Source: Verrucomicrobiales bacterium
GTDB lineage: Bacteria; Verrucomicrobiota; Verrucomicrobiia; Verrucomicrobiales; DEV007
Length of the DNA stretch: 64,000 nt
Direction of reading: 5' to 3'
Assembly (NCBI GenBank): GCA_029213265.1
Contig: JARGNG010000025.1
Span: 1 to 64,000, forward strand
The notes under the pieces are model-generated. The model made no database searches. It saw only the letters and a list, made by a program, of their open reading frames with translations, and was not told the origin of the DNA. A program made the position numbers and the translations under genes. Shown here piece by piece: positions 8,274 to 16,608 of this stretch (within the stretch, counting starts at the first letter, position 1; each line of letters starts with the position of its first letter).

Positions 8274-8860
8274 ATGAACTCCGTTTTCTCCCACACGACC
8301 TACACAACCCGAAAGAATTTTTTTCCTTTCTTCATCAATGGTTTCGCATCCTTGATCAAAGGGGGGAAATCGTTTTCTATTCCAAGATGCGGGCCTTCAA
8401 ACTGAAAGAGGATTTTCGCGTGCTCGGAGACGACAAGCAGACCGAAGTCCTTCGAATTCAAGCGAGAAATATCCTCGATATCGCGGCCACCTAAGATGTC
8501 ATTGACCCGGACAGTGAAACCCGCATTGGTTCTTTCCGGAGAAAAGGGCTCAAATCAATTTTCAAAGATGAATGGATCATCTTCGACACTGCGGAAAGTG
8601 AGGTCGGACTGATCCAGGAAGAAAATGGAGTCCTCGCTCTTCTCAGGAGATTTTTCGGAGCCATCACCGACCTGTTCGCACCGCAGCAACATGTCGGACG
8701 AATCGATGGAAATCCGGTGCTTGTATTCCGGCAGTCCCGAAACCCGTTCCTGACCACGACTTACCTCAATTTCGGCATGGATGCCGATGGGATGCTGGAC
8801 CGTCGCATGGGTATCGCCGCATCGATTCTCTTCTGTGCGATCGGGGGCAAACAGGGTTAG
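8274..8860 (+). pseudogene. LURP-one-related (Tubby C-like) protein, broken by a frameshift and an in-frame stop
   Basis: The conserved family text can be read almost end to end, but in two frames. The start (MNSVFSHTTYTTRKNFF) is in the frame of 8274; the rest (FRILDQRGEIVFYSKMRAFK, LKEDFRVLGDDKQTEVLRIQ) is in the -1 frame, with the shift between about 8305 and 8345. In the second frame a TAA at 8492-8494 sits where the family usually has Tyr (AAT-stop-DVIDP). After it the same frame continues to a natural TAG at 8858-8860 (RKGLKSIFKDEWIIFD, LDRRMGIAASILFCAIGGKQ). The length of 587 bases equals 196 codons minus one base, agreeing with a single-base loss. Two independent lesions make a real pseudogene likelier than a sequencing error. 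The family is related to phospholipid scramblases; function in bacteria is unclear. Confidence 0.8.
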
Positions 8861-8893
8861 ATCAGTATCTTCACCCTGTTGTCTCCTCCGTAT

Positions 8894-10519
8894 TCACTCG
8901 AGTTCCAATACGATGCGGAATCCATAATCGTCGTCGCGCCGATTCGGCTCGTCGTAGTCGCGAACGTCATTCCGAAAGTCGACCCGCGCAAAGTTGTCCC
9001 AGGAACCGCCTCGGATCGTCTTGTAGGGATTTCCTTCAGCATCACGGCTTTCCAGGAGAGTCGCGTTTTCGCGAAGGGCATCGGGAGGGTTCATGGCCGG
9101 ATCATACGTCTCCTCAATCCATTCCCAGACATTGCCCGCCAGATCGTAGAATCCGTTTTCATTCGGCGAATAGCTCGCAACCGAGGCGGTCCGCTCTGCA
9201 CCGTCCTCATAGGATACCCCTCCAATCACGGACTGATTCCAGTCGCCCGGCAAGTTGCTGATCGCACGCAGGTCCCAGAAGTTCCCTGCATTCGGCGGAG
9301 GAGGCCACGCATCGCCCCAGGCAAAAGTTCCCGATCCTGCGGCGGCACTCCATTCCCGATCTCTCGGAAGGCGATAACTTCTCCCTTCTTTCTTCGAGAG
9401 CCAACGACAGAAATCCCGGGCTTCGTTCCAACTGACACACGTAACCGGGTGAGTCTCGCCCTGATTAAATCCGGGTGACGCCCAGGAAGCGGAGGGATCG
9501 TGAACCCACTCTGTCGTGTATCCCCCCTCCGGTTTTTCTTTTACGGAAAATCGGTGGGCTCCGCCGTCTTGCCGGAATCCCGTCTCTTCGACAAAGGCCC
9601 GAAAGTCTTTCATGCGCGTTTCCCAACGGGCCATGAGAACCCCCGTCTCGCCGGGAACAGGTAGAAACTCGATTCCCAATTCGTTTGTCCACGGCTTGCC
9701 GATCCCGGCATCGGCGGGACTGCTTACCGGTGCGGGATAAACAGAGCCGTCTTCGACAAATCGAAAATCGCCATAAAATTTGCTGTTAAACCAGGGCTCC
9801 TGCTCGCCGGCCGTCTCTCCGGCAACCTCCCCCCCGACGGCTTTGAAGACTTCTTCAAAAGGCTTTCCGGGGCTCGGCAAATGCCTGAGGAGAGCCCCAG
9901 TGTAGGGACTGTGATCCCCTTCCCCGTCCTCGGCCACATCGCCGGGGGAAGTGGAGAAAGCGACGAACATTCCCTGCGGCGCCGCTTTCGGCATGGCCAG
10001 TCCGGAGGAGGAAGTGCTCCGGCTTCCGCGCCACGACCGGGAAAAAGGATTGTTGCGACAACAATCGAGAATCAGCAGATTCAAACCGGCGCCGGCCGAT
10101 TCAAGCCCCTGCATGATCGAATTCATCGACAAGGTTTCGTCCGCCACTTCGTAGTCACGGGCCATTTCGGCATCGACCGGAATGAGATAGTTCTTCCCGT
10201 CAATCTGGACGCCGTGCCCGGCAAAATAGACGAGCGCGACCGAGTCAGGCTCCTGTTTCGTCGGCAGGCGATCAATGAATTCGCGAAGAGCGCCCCGCAT
10301 CGACTTCAAATCTGCATCGGATCGATAGGTGACCTCAAAACCCAGATTGCGAAGCGCGAGCGCCATCGCCGCGGCATCATTTTCGGGATTCCGCAGAGCG
10401 CGGGCGTGTTCGTAGGCATTGTTCCCCACCACCAGTGCGTTTCGCGACGGGCCGGCACCTGCCGAAGTCGACAAAGAGCCTAGAAGGCAAAGCAGTGCGA
10501 TGGAAGCAGCGGTTTTCAT
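8894..10519 (-). CDS. Caspase-like protease fused to an FGE/SUMF1-like domain, exported
   Basis: A 541-residue protein with a signal peptide (MKTAASIALLCLLGSLSTSA). I chose the ATG at 10519 because AAGGA lies 5 bases upstream; a GTG at 10534 is less likely. Residues about 25-250 are a peptidase C14 (metacaspase-type) domain with catalytic His at about 102 (VYFAGHGVQID) and Cys at about 154 (LLILDCCRNNPF). Residues about 280-541 are a formylglycine-generating-enzyme-like fold (FLPVPGETGVLMARWETRMK, VSWNEARDFCRWLSKKEGRS, GNVWEWIEETYD, TIRGGSWDN, DDDYGFRIV). The Cys pair that makes an active FGE is missing (the region reads FRNDVRDYDEPNRR), so this half is more likely a binding module than a sulfatase activator. 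Single-gene unit. Substrate unknown. Confidence 0.9.
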   Translation of the reverse strand: MKTAASIALLCLLGSLSTSAGAGPSRNALVVGNNAYEHARALRNPENDAAAMALALRNLGFEVTYRSDADLKSMRGALREFIDRLPTKQEPDSVALVYFAGHGVQIDGKNYLIPVDAEMARDYEVADETLSMNSIMQGLESAGAGLNLLILDCCRNNPFSRSWRGSRSTSSSGLAMPKAAPQGMFVAFSTSPGDVAEDGEGDHSPYTGALLRHLPSPGKPFEEVFKAVGGEVAGETAGEQEPWFNSKFYGDFRFVEDGSVYPAPVSSPADAGIGKPWTNELGIEFLPVPGETGVLMARWETRMKDFRAFVEETGFRQDGGAHRFSVKEKPEGGYTTEWVHDPSASWASPGFNQGETHPVTCVSWNEARDFCRWLSKKEGRSYRLPRDREWSAAAGSGTFAWGDAWPPPPNAGNFWDLRAISNLPGDWNQSVIGGVSYEDGAERTASVASYSPNENGFYDLAGNVWEWIEETYDPAMNPPDALRENATLLESRDAEGNPYKTIRGGSWDNFARVDFRNDVRDYDEPNRRDDDYGFRIVLELE

Positions 10520-10592
10520 TTCGTTCCTTTTCACCTTCGATTCACTCCGGTGTCAGTAGGTGACGAACGAACTCACCGGTTTTGCAAATTGC

Positions 10593-10610
10593 CGGGAAAG
10601 AAATTTCCCG
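10593..10610. other. Short perfect hairpin with GAAA loop in the 10520-10728 gap
   Basis: CGGGAAA pairs with TTTCCCG around a GAAA tetraloop. There is no T-run on either side, so it is not a typical intrinsic terminator. It lies between the Dabb gene's stop side and the upstream side of the caspase-like gene. I see nothing else in this 209-base gap. Confidence 0.4.
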
Positions 10611-10728
10611 TGGCTGACCTGGTTCTCCCCTCTCGGAGTGAACCCGGGTTCGGGGCACACCGGGCCGGTATGTCCTCAGACGGCAGCGGGAATTCGTTTC
10701 GAAATTCGCTTCCCCGTATCAAAAAGCC

Positions 10729-11046
10729 CTACGAGTACTTCGGGTCTTTTCCCGGCTCGGTCTCGAAGGTGTGCGTGACCTGCGCGGTGGTGTGAACCTC
10801 GATCACTTCGCTGTCGAAGCGCCGATAGTTCGGATCCTCAAGGAACATGGCCAGCTTTTCACGACTTTCGAAATCAGCGGAGATGAAAAATCCGAACTCG
10901 GATTTCTTATCAATGCTTCGCCCGGAACGGAAGTTATGGGCCTCGTTAACCCGATGAAAACAAGTCCGGCTTACCCGGATCATTTCTTCAAGATCCTCTT
11001 CTGTCGTATCTTTTCCGACCCGAAACAATGCGATGTAATGAACCAT
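10729..11046 (-). CDS. Dabb (stress-responsive alpha/beta-barrel) family protein
   Basis: A 105-residue single-domain protein. The start MVHYIALFRVGKDTTEEDLE and the end YRRFDSEVIEVHTTAQVTHT are typical of Dabb ferredoxin-like barrel proteins (PF07876), which form dimers of unclear function in bacteria. It lies 47 bases downstream of nuoA on the same strand, where nuoB would often be found. It could share the nuoA transcript. Confidence 0.75.
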   Translation of the reverse strand: MVHYIALFRVGKDTTEEDLEEMIRVSRTCFHRVNEAHNFRSGRSIDKKSEFGFFISADFESREKLAMFLEDPNYRRFDSEVIEVHTTAQVTHTFETEPGKDPKYS

Positions 11047-11093
11047 GACGGATGGAAAAAGGAATTCGGGGCGACGGCCTTGCCGGACTCCGA

Positions 11094-11468
11094 CTAGTTA
11101 CGCCATTCCAGCGCTCCCTTTTTGAGCGCGTAAAGGTAGGCGACAAACAAAATCATCACGAAGCCGAACATCGACCAGAAGAACACAACAGCCCCCTGGC
11201 TGATCTGCTCCTTAAAAACCACTGCCCAAGGATAGAGAAAGACCACCTCGATATCGAAGAGAACAAACAACATCGCAACCAGGTAGAATTTCACACTGAA
11301 GCGGGCCTGCCCTTCCCCAATCGGGTTCATTCCACATTCGTAGGCGGAATCTTTAGTCTCATTTCTCAGGGCCCGCTTGCCGAGAAGGGCGCTGGCGATG
11401 AGCGTCGCAGCGGCAAAGCCGGATGCAATAATGATCTGGATAAAGACGGGAATGTAGTCAGGTAGCAT
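11094..11468 (-). CDS. nuoA: NADH-quinone oxidoreductase subunit A
   Basis: A 124-residue membrane subunit of complex I. It has three membrane helices (about residues 6-26, 62-84, 90-112) and the conserved loop DSAYECGMNPIG followed by FSVKFYLVAMLFVLFDIEVV; the Cys and the acidic residues in DIEV are family hallmarks. NuoA lies next to the quinone tunnel. I use the ATG at 11468 (MLPDYIPVFIQ); an upstream GTG at 11510 would make the terminator-like hairpin part of the coding region. No nuoB or other nuo gene is present nearby, which is unusual because nuoA usually heads a nuoABC run. The hairpin's T-run ends only five bases before the start codon. Confidence 0.93.
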   Translation of the reverse strand: MLPDYIPVFIQIIIASGFAAATLIASALLGKRALRNETKDSAYECGMNPIGEGQARFSVKFYLVAMLFVLFDIEVVFLYPWAVVFKEQISQGAVVFFWSMFGFVMILFVAYLYALKKGALEWRN

Positions 11469-11473
11469 GGCAC

Positions 11474-11516
11474 AAAAAAATTCCGGTGCTTCGACACAAA
11501 GTCCAAGCACCGGAAT
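11474..11516 (-). terminator. Intrinsic terminator directly in front of nuoA
   Basis: On the minus strand ATTCCGGTGCTT (11516-11505) pairs perfectly with AAGCACCGGAAT (11491-11480) around a 13-base loop, followed by seven Ts (11480-11474). This is a strong Rho-independent terminator for the gene at 11610-11909, but it ends five bases before the nuoA ATG, so it could equally act as an attenuator of nuoA. Confidence 0.8.
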
Positions 11517-11532
11517 GTAGTGAAATTAACGC

Positions 11533-11561
11533 CCCCGTCCAGACGATTTGTTCAGACGGGG
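11533..11561. other. Second hairpin in the nuoA leader
   Basis: CCCCGTC (11533-11539) pairs with GACGGGG (11555-11561) with a 15-base loop. No T-run follows. Together with the adjacent terminator it gives a structured leader of about 100 bases between the unknown gene and nuoA. Confidence 0.45.
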
Positions 11562-11609
11562 AAATTGATTTACGAAACGGCGGGAAGCTTTACGCAACCC
11601 GATGCCTCA

Positions 11610-11909
11610 TTAGCTGTTCGCAGCAGCCGCTGCACTGGAAGCTTCCCCAATGTTGTCGAGTCCGCGGTACTCTTTACCGTTTTTCTCAACAAGGCCACGA
11701 GTCACCAGATTCTGGAGCTTCTCGTAGGCGCGAAGGCGAAGCATTTCTTCACCGCCGCTGACTGCGTTGCGAGCTTTCAAATTCTCGTAAACAACCTCAA
11801 AAAGATCGTTAAACCCGAAGGTCTTTTTATCCGAAAGGACAGTTACCAGTTCGTCTGTTACGTGATCTGGTACTCGTCGTGAGAATCGTGTTCTGCGTGT
11901 GGTAGACAT
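11610..11909 (-). CDS. Small basic protein of unknown function
   Basis: A 99-residue protein, not recognised. The start is basic (MSTTRRTRFSRRVPDHVTDE), the middle has helix-turn-helix-like spacing (FGFNDLFEVVYENLKARNAV, then LRLRAYEKLQNLVTRGLVEK) ending in a short wing-like strand (NGKEYRGLD), and the tail is Ala/Ser-rich. A small winged-helix DNA-binding protein is possible but unproven. The start codon is ATG at 11909. A strong terminator lies 93 bases beyond its stop. Confidence 0.65.
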   Translation of the reverse strand: MSTTRRTRFSRRVPDHVTDELVTVLSDKKTFGFNDLFEVVYENLKARNAVSGGEEMLRLRAYEKLQNLVTRGLVEKNGKEYRGLDNIGEASSAAAAANS

Positions 11910-11982
11910 GACTTATAGTTTACCACATTCCACACCTAATGCCTACCGTTTTCTGCTGTGATTTCGCAAATTCTGGAGATTC

Positions 11983-12348
11983 TCACTTTTGCGACTCGCA
12001 TATCTCCTCAAAACCATATTCGGTAAGTGACTTAGAAACAATGACTTTTAAGGAAGGTAAACCAATGGCAGGAGCCGTCGTGAGGGTGCAACAATGGATG
12101 TACCCGACGATAGCCCCGAGCGGCCGAGTCAACGATCCCTTCTCCTCCAGCCACCCGTCAAAGGCGAGCAGGGCCTCAGCCCAGTCCCGAAATGCGTAGT
12201 CAGATTGATCAATTTCTTCGAGAAGAAAATTAAAATTTGTCTCATCGCTAGCTGCCAGTATGGCATCCAACTGCTTCACCTCTTTCGAGTCGGTGCCAAA
12301 CGCCCTGTCTCCGATCAAGATAATCTCTTCGCGCGAGGTGACGTCCAT
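11983..12348 (-). CDS. Small acidic protein of unknown function
   Basis: A 121-residue protein beginning MDVTSREEIILIGDRAFGTD, not recognised. It is acidic and predicted mostly helical (LDAILAASDETNFNFLLEEI, DYAFRDWAEALLAFDGWLEE), with two adjacent Cys in YIHCCTL. No signal peptide or membrane segment. It starts 30 bases after the SGNH hydrolase stop on the same strand, so co-transcription is possible. The amino-acid composition looks like a real protein and no competing frame is better. Confidence 0.55.
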   Translation of the reverse strand: MDVTSREEIILIGDRAFGTDSKEVKQLDAILAASDETNFNFLLEEIDQSDYAFRDWAEALLAFDGWLEEKGSLTRPLGAIVGYIHCCTLTTAPAIGLPSLKVIVSKSLTEYGFEEICESQK

Positions 12349-12378
12349 TTCTGATGAATCGGGGAACGGTTGGTAGAT

Positions 12379-13176
12379 CTATTCCGCGAGAGCCTCTTGA
12401 ACCACGCGCACCACATCTCCGGCGAGCACCCTGGAACCTTCGGGAGAGAAATGAACATCGGCCTTTCGCTGAATTTCCTCCTGCCGCTCCAGCGCAAACG
12501 AATACAAATCGTGAGTGGGAATGCCTGCGGCTTTCATGACTTCAGCAGCGATCTCATTATAGGCTGCCGAATCCCCCACCACTCGCCCCCTGGCACCTTC
12601 CGGAACCGGGGTCGTATTGCGCCAAATCAGTTTCGCACCGGTCTGCTGCAATCGCTTCACCAGTTGGGAGAGGTTTTTGCGATATTCCGCCGGAGGCACC
12701 TGCTGATGATTTTTCGGGTCCGCAGGATCCTGAAGGTTCTCTCCCTTGGGCCCGAGAAATTTCAAATCATGCAGCCCCCAGTTAAAATGGATGACATCCC
12801 ATTTCCTGTCAGCTCCCCCGGTGGCGAGCCAATCATCTATTTTCTGCAAGCCCGAAGTGGTGGGTCCGCAATTGGCAAGTGCACGATGCACATTGGCTTT
12901 CCCATCCATGAGCTCACGCACAGCAACGGTGTAACCGATCGAAATGGAATCGCCCAGCAGAAGCACGCGGGGCAGCCCCTCAACATCGGTCACGGCTTCC
13001 ATCGCCGGATTCTTTTTCCTTTTCGCAGGCGCAGCTTTCTTGCCCGCTTTGGCCGGAGCCACTTTCGTCGCGTCAGCCTTCGTTTTACTCTCCTGAGAAA
13101 ATCCCACAGGCGAAAGGAACAGCGATCCCCCGATAGCGAGGACAAAAATACGGTGAAGAAAGGTGTGATTCGACAT
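12379..13176 (-). CDS. SGNH/GDSL-family hydrolase, exported
   Basis: A 265-residue protein with a signal peptide (residues 1-28, RIFVLAIGGSLFLSPVGFS), a Lys/Ala/Pro-rich linker to about residue 60, and an SGNH hydrolase domain. Block I is VLLLGDSISIGYT with nucleophile Ser77; the Gly and Asn blocks follow (ANCGPTTSG, HFNWGLHDLK); the C-terminal Asp/His block is DVHFSPEGSRVLA. Such enzymes are esterases or carbohydrate deacetylases, and this type is common beside polysaccharide-degrading genes in PVC bacteria. The ATG at 13176 begins the signal peptide; the longer frame to 13257 adds sequence with no export signal. It is divergent from the KDPG aldolase gene. Confidence 0.88.
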   Translation of the reverse strand: MSNHTFLHRIFVLAIGGSLFLSPVGFSQESKTKADATKVAPAKAGKKAAPAKRKKNPAMEAVTDVEGLPRVLLLGDSISIGYTVAVRELMDGKANVHRALANCGPTTSGLQKIDDWLATGGADRKWDVIHFNWGLHDLKFLGPKGENLQDPADPKNHQQVPPAEYRKNLSQLVKRLQQTGAKLIWRNTTPVPEGARGRVVGDSAAYNEIAAEVMKAAGIPTHDLYSFALERQEEIQRKADVHFSPEGSRVLAGDVVRVVQEALAE

Positions 13177-13280
13177 GGACCTCACTATCCTGCCGTGATA
13201 CTTCGTTTTCAAGCTGGCAAAACTGGCGCCATCGCCGCGATGCCATACCATCCTCAATTTCCTGTTTTCCCCCGTACTTT

Positions 13281-13943
13281 ATGAGCGCTCTCGTCCCTGA
13301 CTCCGGCCCCGGCCTGTCCCTCGCCGAAAAGAAACTCATCGCGGTCCTTGTAATCGATGATCTGCAAGCTGCCCTCCCTGTCGCAGAGGCTCTTCTCAAG
13401 GGTGGTGTCGACGCCATGGAGCTCACCCTGCGAACTCCCGTCGCCCTCGAAGCAGCGCGGCTGATTCGGGACAATCTCCCTGAAATGATGATCGGCATCG
13501 GAACCATATTGAACACAGAACAAGCCGATCAATCGAAGGACGCCGGAGCTGATTTTGGAGTTTCTCCCGGCGTAAATCCAGATGTGATGCGCCACGCGGC
13601 AAAGATCAGCCTCCCCTTCGGCCCGGGAATCATGACTCCCACCGATATCGATATCGCTGTTCGTGAGGGAGCCCGGCTCCTCAAATTCTTTCCGGCTGAA
13701 TCCTCCGGGGGGCTTCCTCACCTGCAGAACATCTCAGCACCCTACGCCCACCTCGGCCTTCAATTCATTCCCCTTGGCGGAATCAAGATCGACAATCTGA
13801 AGACCTACCTCGAAAGCGATCTCATCGCCTCGGTCGGTGGAAGCTGGCTGGCTCCCAGGGACACCATTCGAGATCAGGATTGGGGCAAAATCGAGACGAA
13901 CGCCAAAGACGCACGAAGGCTGATCGATGAGATCAGCCAGTAA
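13281..13943 (+). CDS. eda: KDPG/KHG aldolase
   Basis: A 220-residue class-I aldolase that cleaves 2-keto-3-deoxy-6-phosphogluconate to pyruvate and glyceraldehyde 3-phosphate (Entner-Doudoroff and uronate catabolism). The catalytic set aligns with the E. coli enzyme: Glu47 and Arg51 in MELTLRT, Thr75 in GIGTIL, and the Schiff-base Lys135 in LLKFFPAE. The phosphate-binding segment is PLGGIKIDN with GGSWLA near the end. It is alone on its strand, divergent from the SGNH hydrolase and convergent with the secreted protein at 13954. Confidence 0.95.
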   Translation: MSALVPDSGPGLSLAEKKLIAVLVIDDLQAALPVAEALLKGGVDAMELTLRTPVALEAARLIRDNLPEMMIGIGTILNTEQADQSKDAGADFGVSPGVNPDVMRHAAKISLPFGPGIMTPTDIDIAVREGARLLKFFPAESSGGLPHLQNISAPYAHLGLQFIPLGGIKIDNLKTYLESDLIASVGGSWLAPRDTIRDQDWGKIETNAKDARRLIDEISQ

Positions 13944-13953
13944 GAAGGAGCGA

Positions 13954-15387
13954 TCAACGCTTCTTCTTTTTCTTTCTCGCCTTCACGACAACTTCCGCTT
14001 TTCCGAGGTCAAGTCCGCCTTCTTCCGAGTTTGCCCGAATCGAGAGATTTAAAGTTCCTCTTCCTTTCTTCTTCACGAGGCGGCTCCCTTTCGTATCGAC
14101 CCGGAAACCAACGGCCTGCAGTGGATCGATATTCTGAAGGTATCCGGCTGCCGCCATTGATGCCGTAACATTCTCGATTCCGTCAGACGTCTTGTAATAG
14201 GACACGCGAAACTTCCGGTTTCCCTTCGTCCCTGTGAACGTCAAATCATCCAGAAGGCCGCCATCATTCTGACCCTCAAAATAAAACCGCCCCAGTTTCA
14301 CTTTCTTCAGCTTCTGACTAACCGCCTGTCCTGCACCGGAAGTAGTGTAAATATCGTCACCAATCTGATTAGTCGCGCCCCGACCAATCGTGAGGTCGGA
14401 TCTGTACCCGGACAAGGGCTGAACTTCGAGAAAGACCTCATAATCTCCCGCTGTGATGCTTTCCTTACCGAGGACCCCCACCGTCACTTCACCGGCAGAG
14501 TGCACGATCCCACTCGAACGAAAGTTCAGAAATTCGCCCGCATCATCGTCCTCTACAGGCGTGTTGAGCGCACTACCATCAGGGGCATAGAGAAAACCGA
14601 GAGTGTCAGTAATCCCGGTTGTGTAAGCCGTCACCTGCGACAGGCCGTTGACCTGCACGGAGTAGTAGTCGAGATCGCCCTGAGACAAAGAACCCACTAC
14701 CGCTCCAGAGGTCGAGGTCAGATCGATCGCGGTATCACGGGAGTTTCCCGTTCCATCCGGATCAGACCCGTTACCGGGCAAACCAGCACTGAATGACTCA
14801 AATTCTTCCGAATTAGACGGGTCGGTCGGATCAAATGTTCCTCCCAGAGCGGGAGTAATTGCCGCCAAGGTGTAGACCCCGGAGTTCGGGGGGGCGGTGA
14901 AGGGAATATCCCCGCCACTGCCGCCGACCTCTGTGTTACGATACTCGATCACCTCATCTCCGAGCGCAATGGAAGCACCAGGCTGCATGATATTTGGAAA
15001 CGCGTAAATGACCAGAGGAGTTCCCTCCTCAATTCCAAGAGTTGCGTAATCAAGAGCTGCCACGGTCGCAAGGACTCCGGCAGAGCCCTGCCAATGATCG
15101 CCGCCCTCCGCCTGAAACACCGCGAGTATATGGTCATCGCTGGCTCCGAACGTCTGCCCTTCGGAAAGTACCGTCCCCACAGCGGATGCGTCTGAAGGAG
15201 AAAGAAACACCTCGTCGCCGCCGTCCGCAACAAGGACGACCACCGAACGGTTTTGCAGCATGCCATCTTCGTAGCAAACCTCGAGAGTCACGGTCGCTTC
15301 CGCCTGGTTACAGAAAAAGAGAGTGGCTGCGAAAAACAAGGACGCTGCATACAATTTCGTGAGAGAGAGAAAAGAAAAAGTCTTCAT
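13954..15387 (-). CDS. Secreted protein of unknown function
   Basis: A 477-residue exported protein with a signal peptide (LYAASLFFAATLFFCNQAEA, cut near residue 32). The middle (about residues 210-330) resembles pre-peptidase C-terminal or beta-sandwich domains (NSRDTAIDLTSTSGAVVGSL, LDYYSVQVNG, VTAYTTGITDTLGFLYAPDG, ITAGDYEVFLEV). The end repeats the AVGFRVDT / GKAEVVVKARKKKKKR style of many secreted verrucomicrobial proteins, finishing in a very basic tail. It starts three bases after the stop of the TIGR02597-like gene, so the two are co-transcribed. No catalytic motif seen. Confidence 0.75.
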   Translation of the reverse strand: MKTFSFLSLTKLYAASLFFAATLFFCNQAEATVTLEVCYEDGMLQNRSVVVLVADGGDEVFLSPSDASAVGTVLSEGQTFGASDDHILAVFQAEGGDHWQGSAGVLATVAALDYATLGIEEGTPLVIYAFPNIMQPGASIALGDEVIEYRNTEVGGSGGDIPFTAPPNSGVYTLAAITPALGGTFDPTDPSNSEEFESFSAGLPGNGSDPDGTGNSRDTAIDLTSTSGAVVGSLSQGDLDYYSVQVNGLSQVTAYTTGITDTLGFLYAPDGSALNTPVEDDDAGEFLNFRSSGIVHSAGEVTVGVLGKESITAGDYEVFLEVQPLSGYRSDLTIGRGATNQIGDDIYTTSGAGQAVSQKLKKVKLGRFYFEGQNDGGLLDDLTFTGTKGNRKFRVSYYKTSDGIENVTASMAAAGYLQNIDPLQAVGFRVDTKGSRLVKKKGRGTLNLSIRANSEEGGLDLGKAEVVVKARKKKKKR

Positions 15388-15390
15388 CGC

Positions 15391-16455
15391 TTAGTATGTA
15401 GGAGTGTTGATCCAATGCAGTGTTTCATCCGCAGTCGAAGCGGACTTCCGGATAACGAGACCGGTGGAAGGGGAAATTTCATCCATGTCCGAAGCGGGAT
15501 AGGTGGAACCGTCATCCTTTCTCCATTCTCCCGATACACGGAAGTAGGAAGTCGCAGGCTGCTTATTCACTGCGGCGGCCAAATTGTCGTAGACCAGTAG
15601 TTCGTCAGCGCGATCGCCTGAGTCATTTGAGGCACTTTCCTCAAAGGTCGCGGCCAGGTCCAGATCCGAGAGTTTGACAGGAACAGGTCGCATCAAACCA
15701 ATGACGTTATCCTGCGCGCCCGCACTTCGCGCCTTCAACGGCGTTGAATAGGACGACTCCACCACCATTTGGTGAGGAATGAACTGGGTTGCAAGCTCCG
15801 TCGCGGGATGACGGATTACAAACGCCTTCCCGGGAGGAATGATCACATCGTCTGCAGCAGGAAGGCCAGCGTCAGACTGAAACCATCCCGCAGCGGTCAG
15901 GAAGTAGACCCGGTCAGGAGCAAGTGCGATTCCCCCGGTCGTGTCGTCAAAAAAGAGAATTCGAGATTTCCTTCCCGTCGAGAGTTTGCTCGTCGAAACA
16001 TGGATCGCCGTCTGCGTTGCCTTAGGGAACAACGTTTCGAGAGTCCAATGAGGAATGATTTCAAATTGATCTCCGTCCGCAACACCTGAAAGATCGTCGC
16101 CACCCGTATCGATGGTAACGGCTCCCGTGACGTGAGTCGTCACGGAATAGACAAACCCCGCCTTTGCACCCGCGCCGACAAACTGCAGATAGTGGGACTC
16201 GTTTGTAAATTCCCCTGCGGCAAAGACCGGATTGGCCTTCGGTGTAATCGTAGCCCCGGAGCCATTTACGGAAATGGTTCCCTGGACCGCCCCGGAAAAC
16301 GAAGCAGGTCGGTGAAACGGAACCGAAACAATGGTATCCGAGCCAGCAGGACAATCGACCACATTATAGCCAACGATTCGCGAAGCGACATCCGCAGCCC
16401 CGGAGATCACCGGGCCCAGCAGAATTGCAGAAACTAATAAAGGTCGTATATCCAT
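15391..16455 (-). CDS. TIGR02597-family secreted protein
   Basis: A 354-residue exported protein with signal peptide MDIRPLLVSAILLGPVISG. The sequence (IVGYNVVDCPAGSDTIVSVP, FHRPASFSGAV, SHYLQFVGAGAKAGFVYSVT, DGDQFEIIPHWTLETLFP) matches what I know of TIGR02597, a family largely confined to Verrucomicrobiota and often found in extracellular gene clusters. Function unknown; mostly beta strand with no catalytic motif. It heads a two-gene unit with the secreted protein that follows after three bases. This family is one of the better lineage markers in the window. Confidence 0.82.
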   Translation of the reverse strand: MDIRPLLVSAILLGPVISGAADVASRIVGYNVVDCPAGSDTIVSVPFHRPASFSGAVQGTISVNGSGATITPKANPVFAAGEFTNESHYLQFVGAGAKAGFVYSVTTHVTGAVTIDTGGDDLSGVADGDQFEIIPHWTLETLFPKATQTAIHVSTSKLSTGRKSRILFFDDTTGGIALAPDRVYFLTAAGWFQSDAGLPAADDVIIPPGKAFVIRHPATELATQFIPHQMVVESSYSTPLKARSAGAQDNVIGLMRPVPVKLSDLDLAATFEESASNDSGDRADELLVYDNLAAAVNKQPATSYFRVSGEWRKDDGSTYPASDMDEISPSTGLVIRKSASTADETLHWINTPTY

Positions 16456-16608
16456 CTCAACCAGACAAAAACAGATCGCCCAATGGATTCCAAGCCAATT
16501 CTGATTAGAAATTTATGCAGGATTCAACAATAGGTCGCTGCCTTTCGGGCGCGAGCAGGGTGCCCGCAGGATTTGAAGGTAGTATTATAAACGGGATCGC
16601 CTCTCAGT

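Noticed and set aside
8492..8494. TAA codons at Tyr-like positions (8492 and 63908) as a sign of stop-codon reassignment
   Set aside because: Normal genes here, including gyrB, end in TAA, and the two cases are in genes that look damaged; recoding is not supported.
9000..9700. FGE-like half of the caspase fusion as the activator of the sulfatases at 55.8-58.7 kb
   Set aside because: The catalytic Cys pair is missing and the genes are 46 kb apart.
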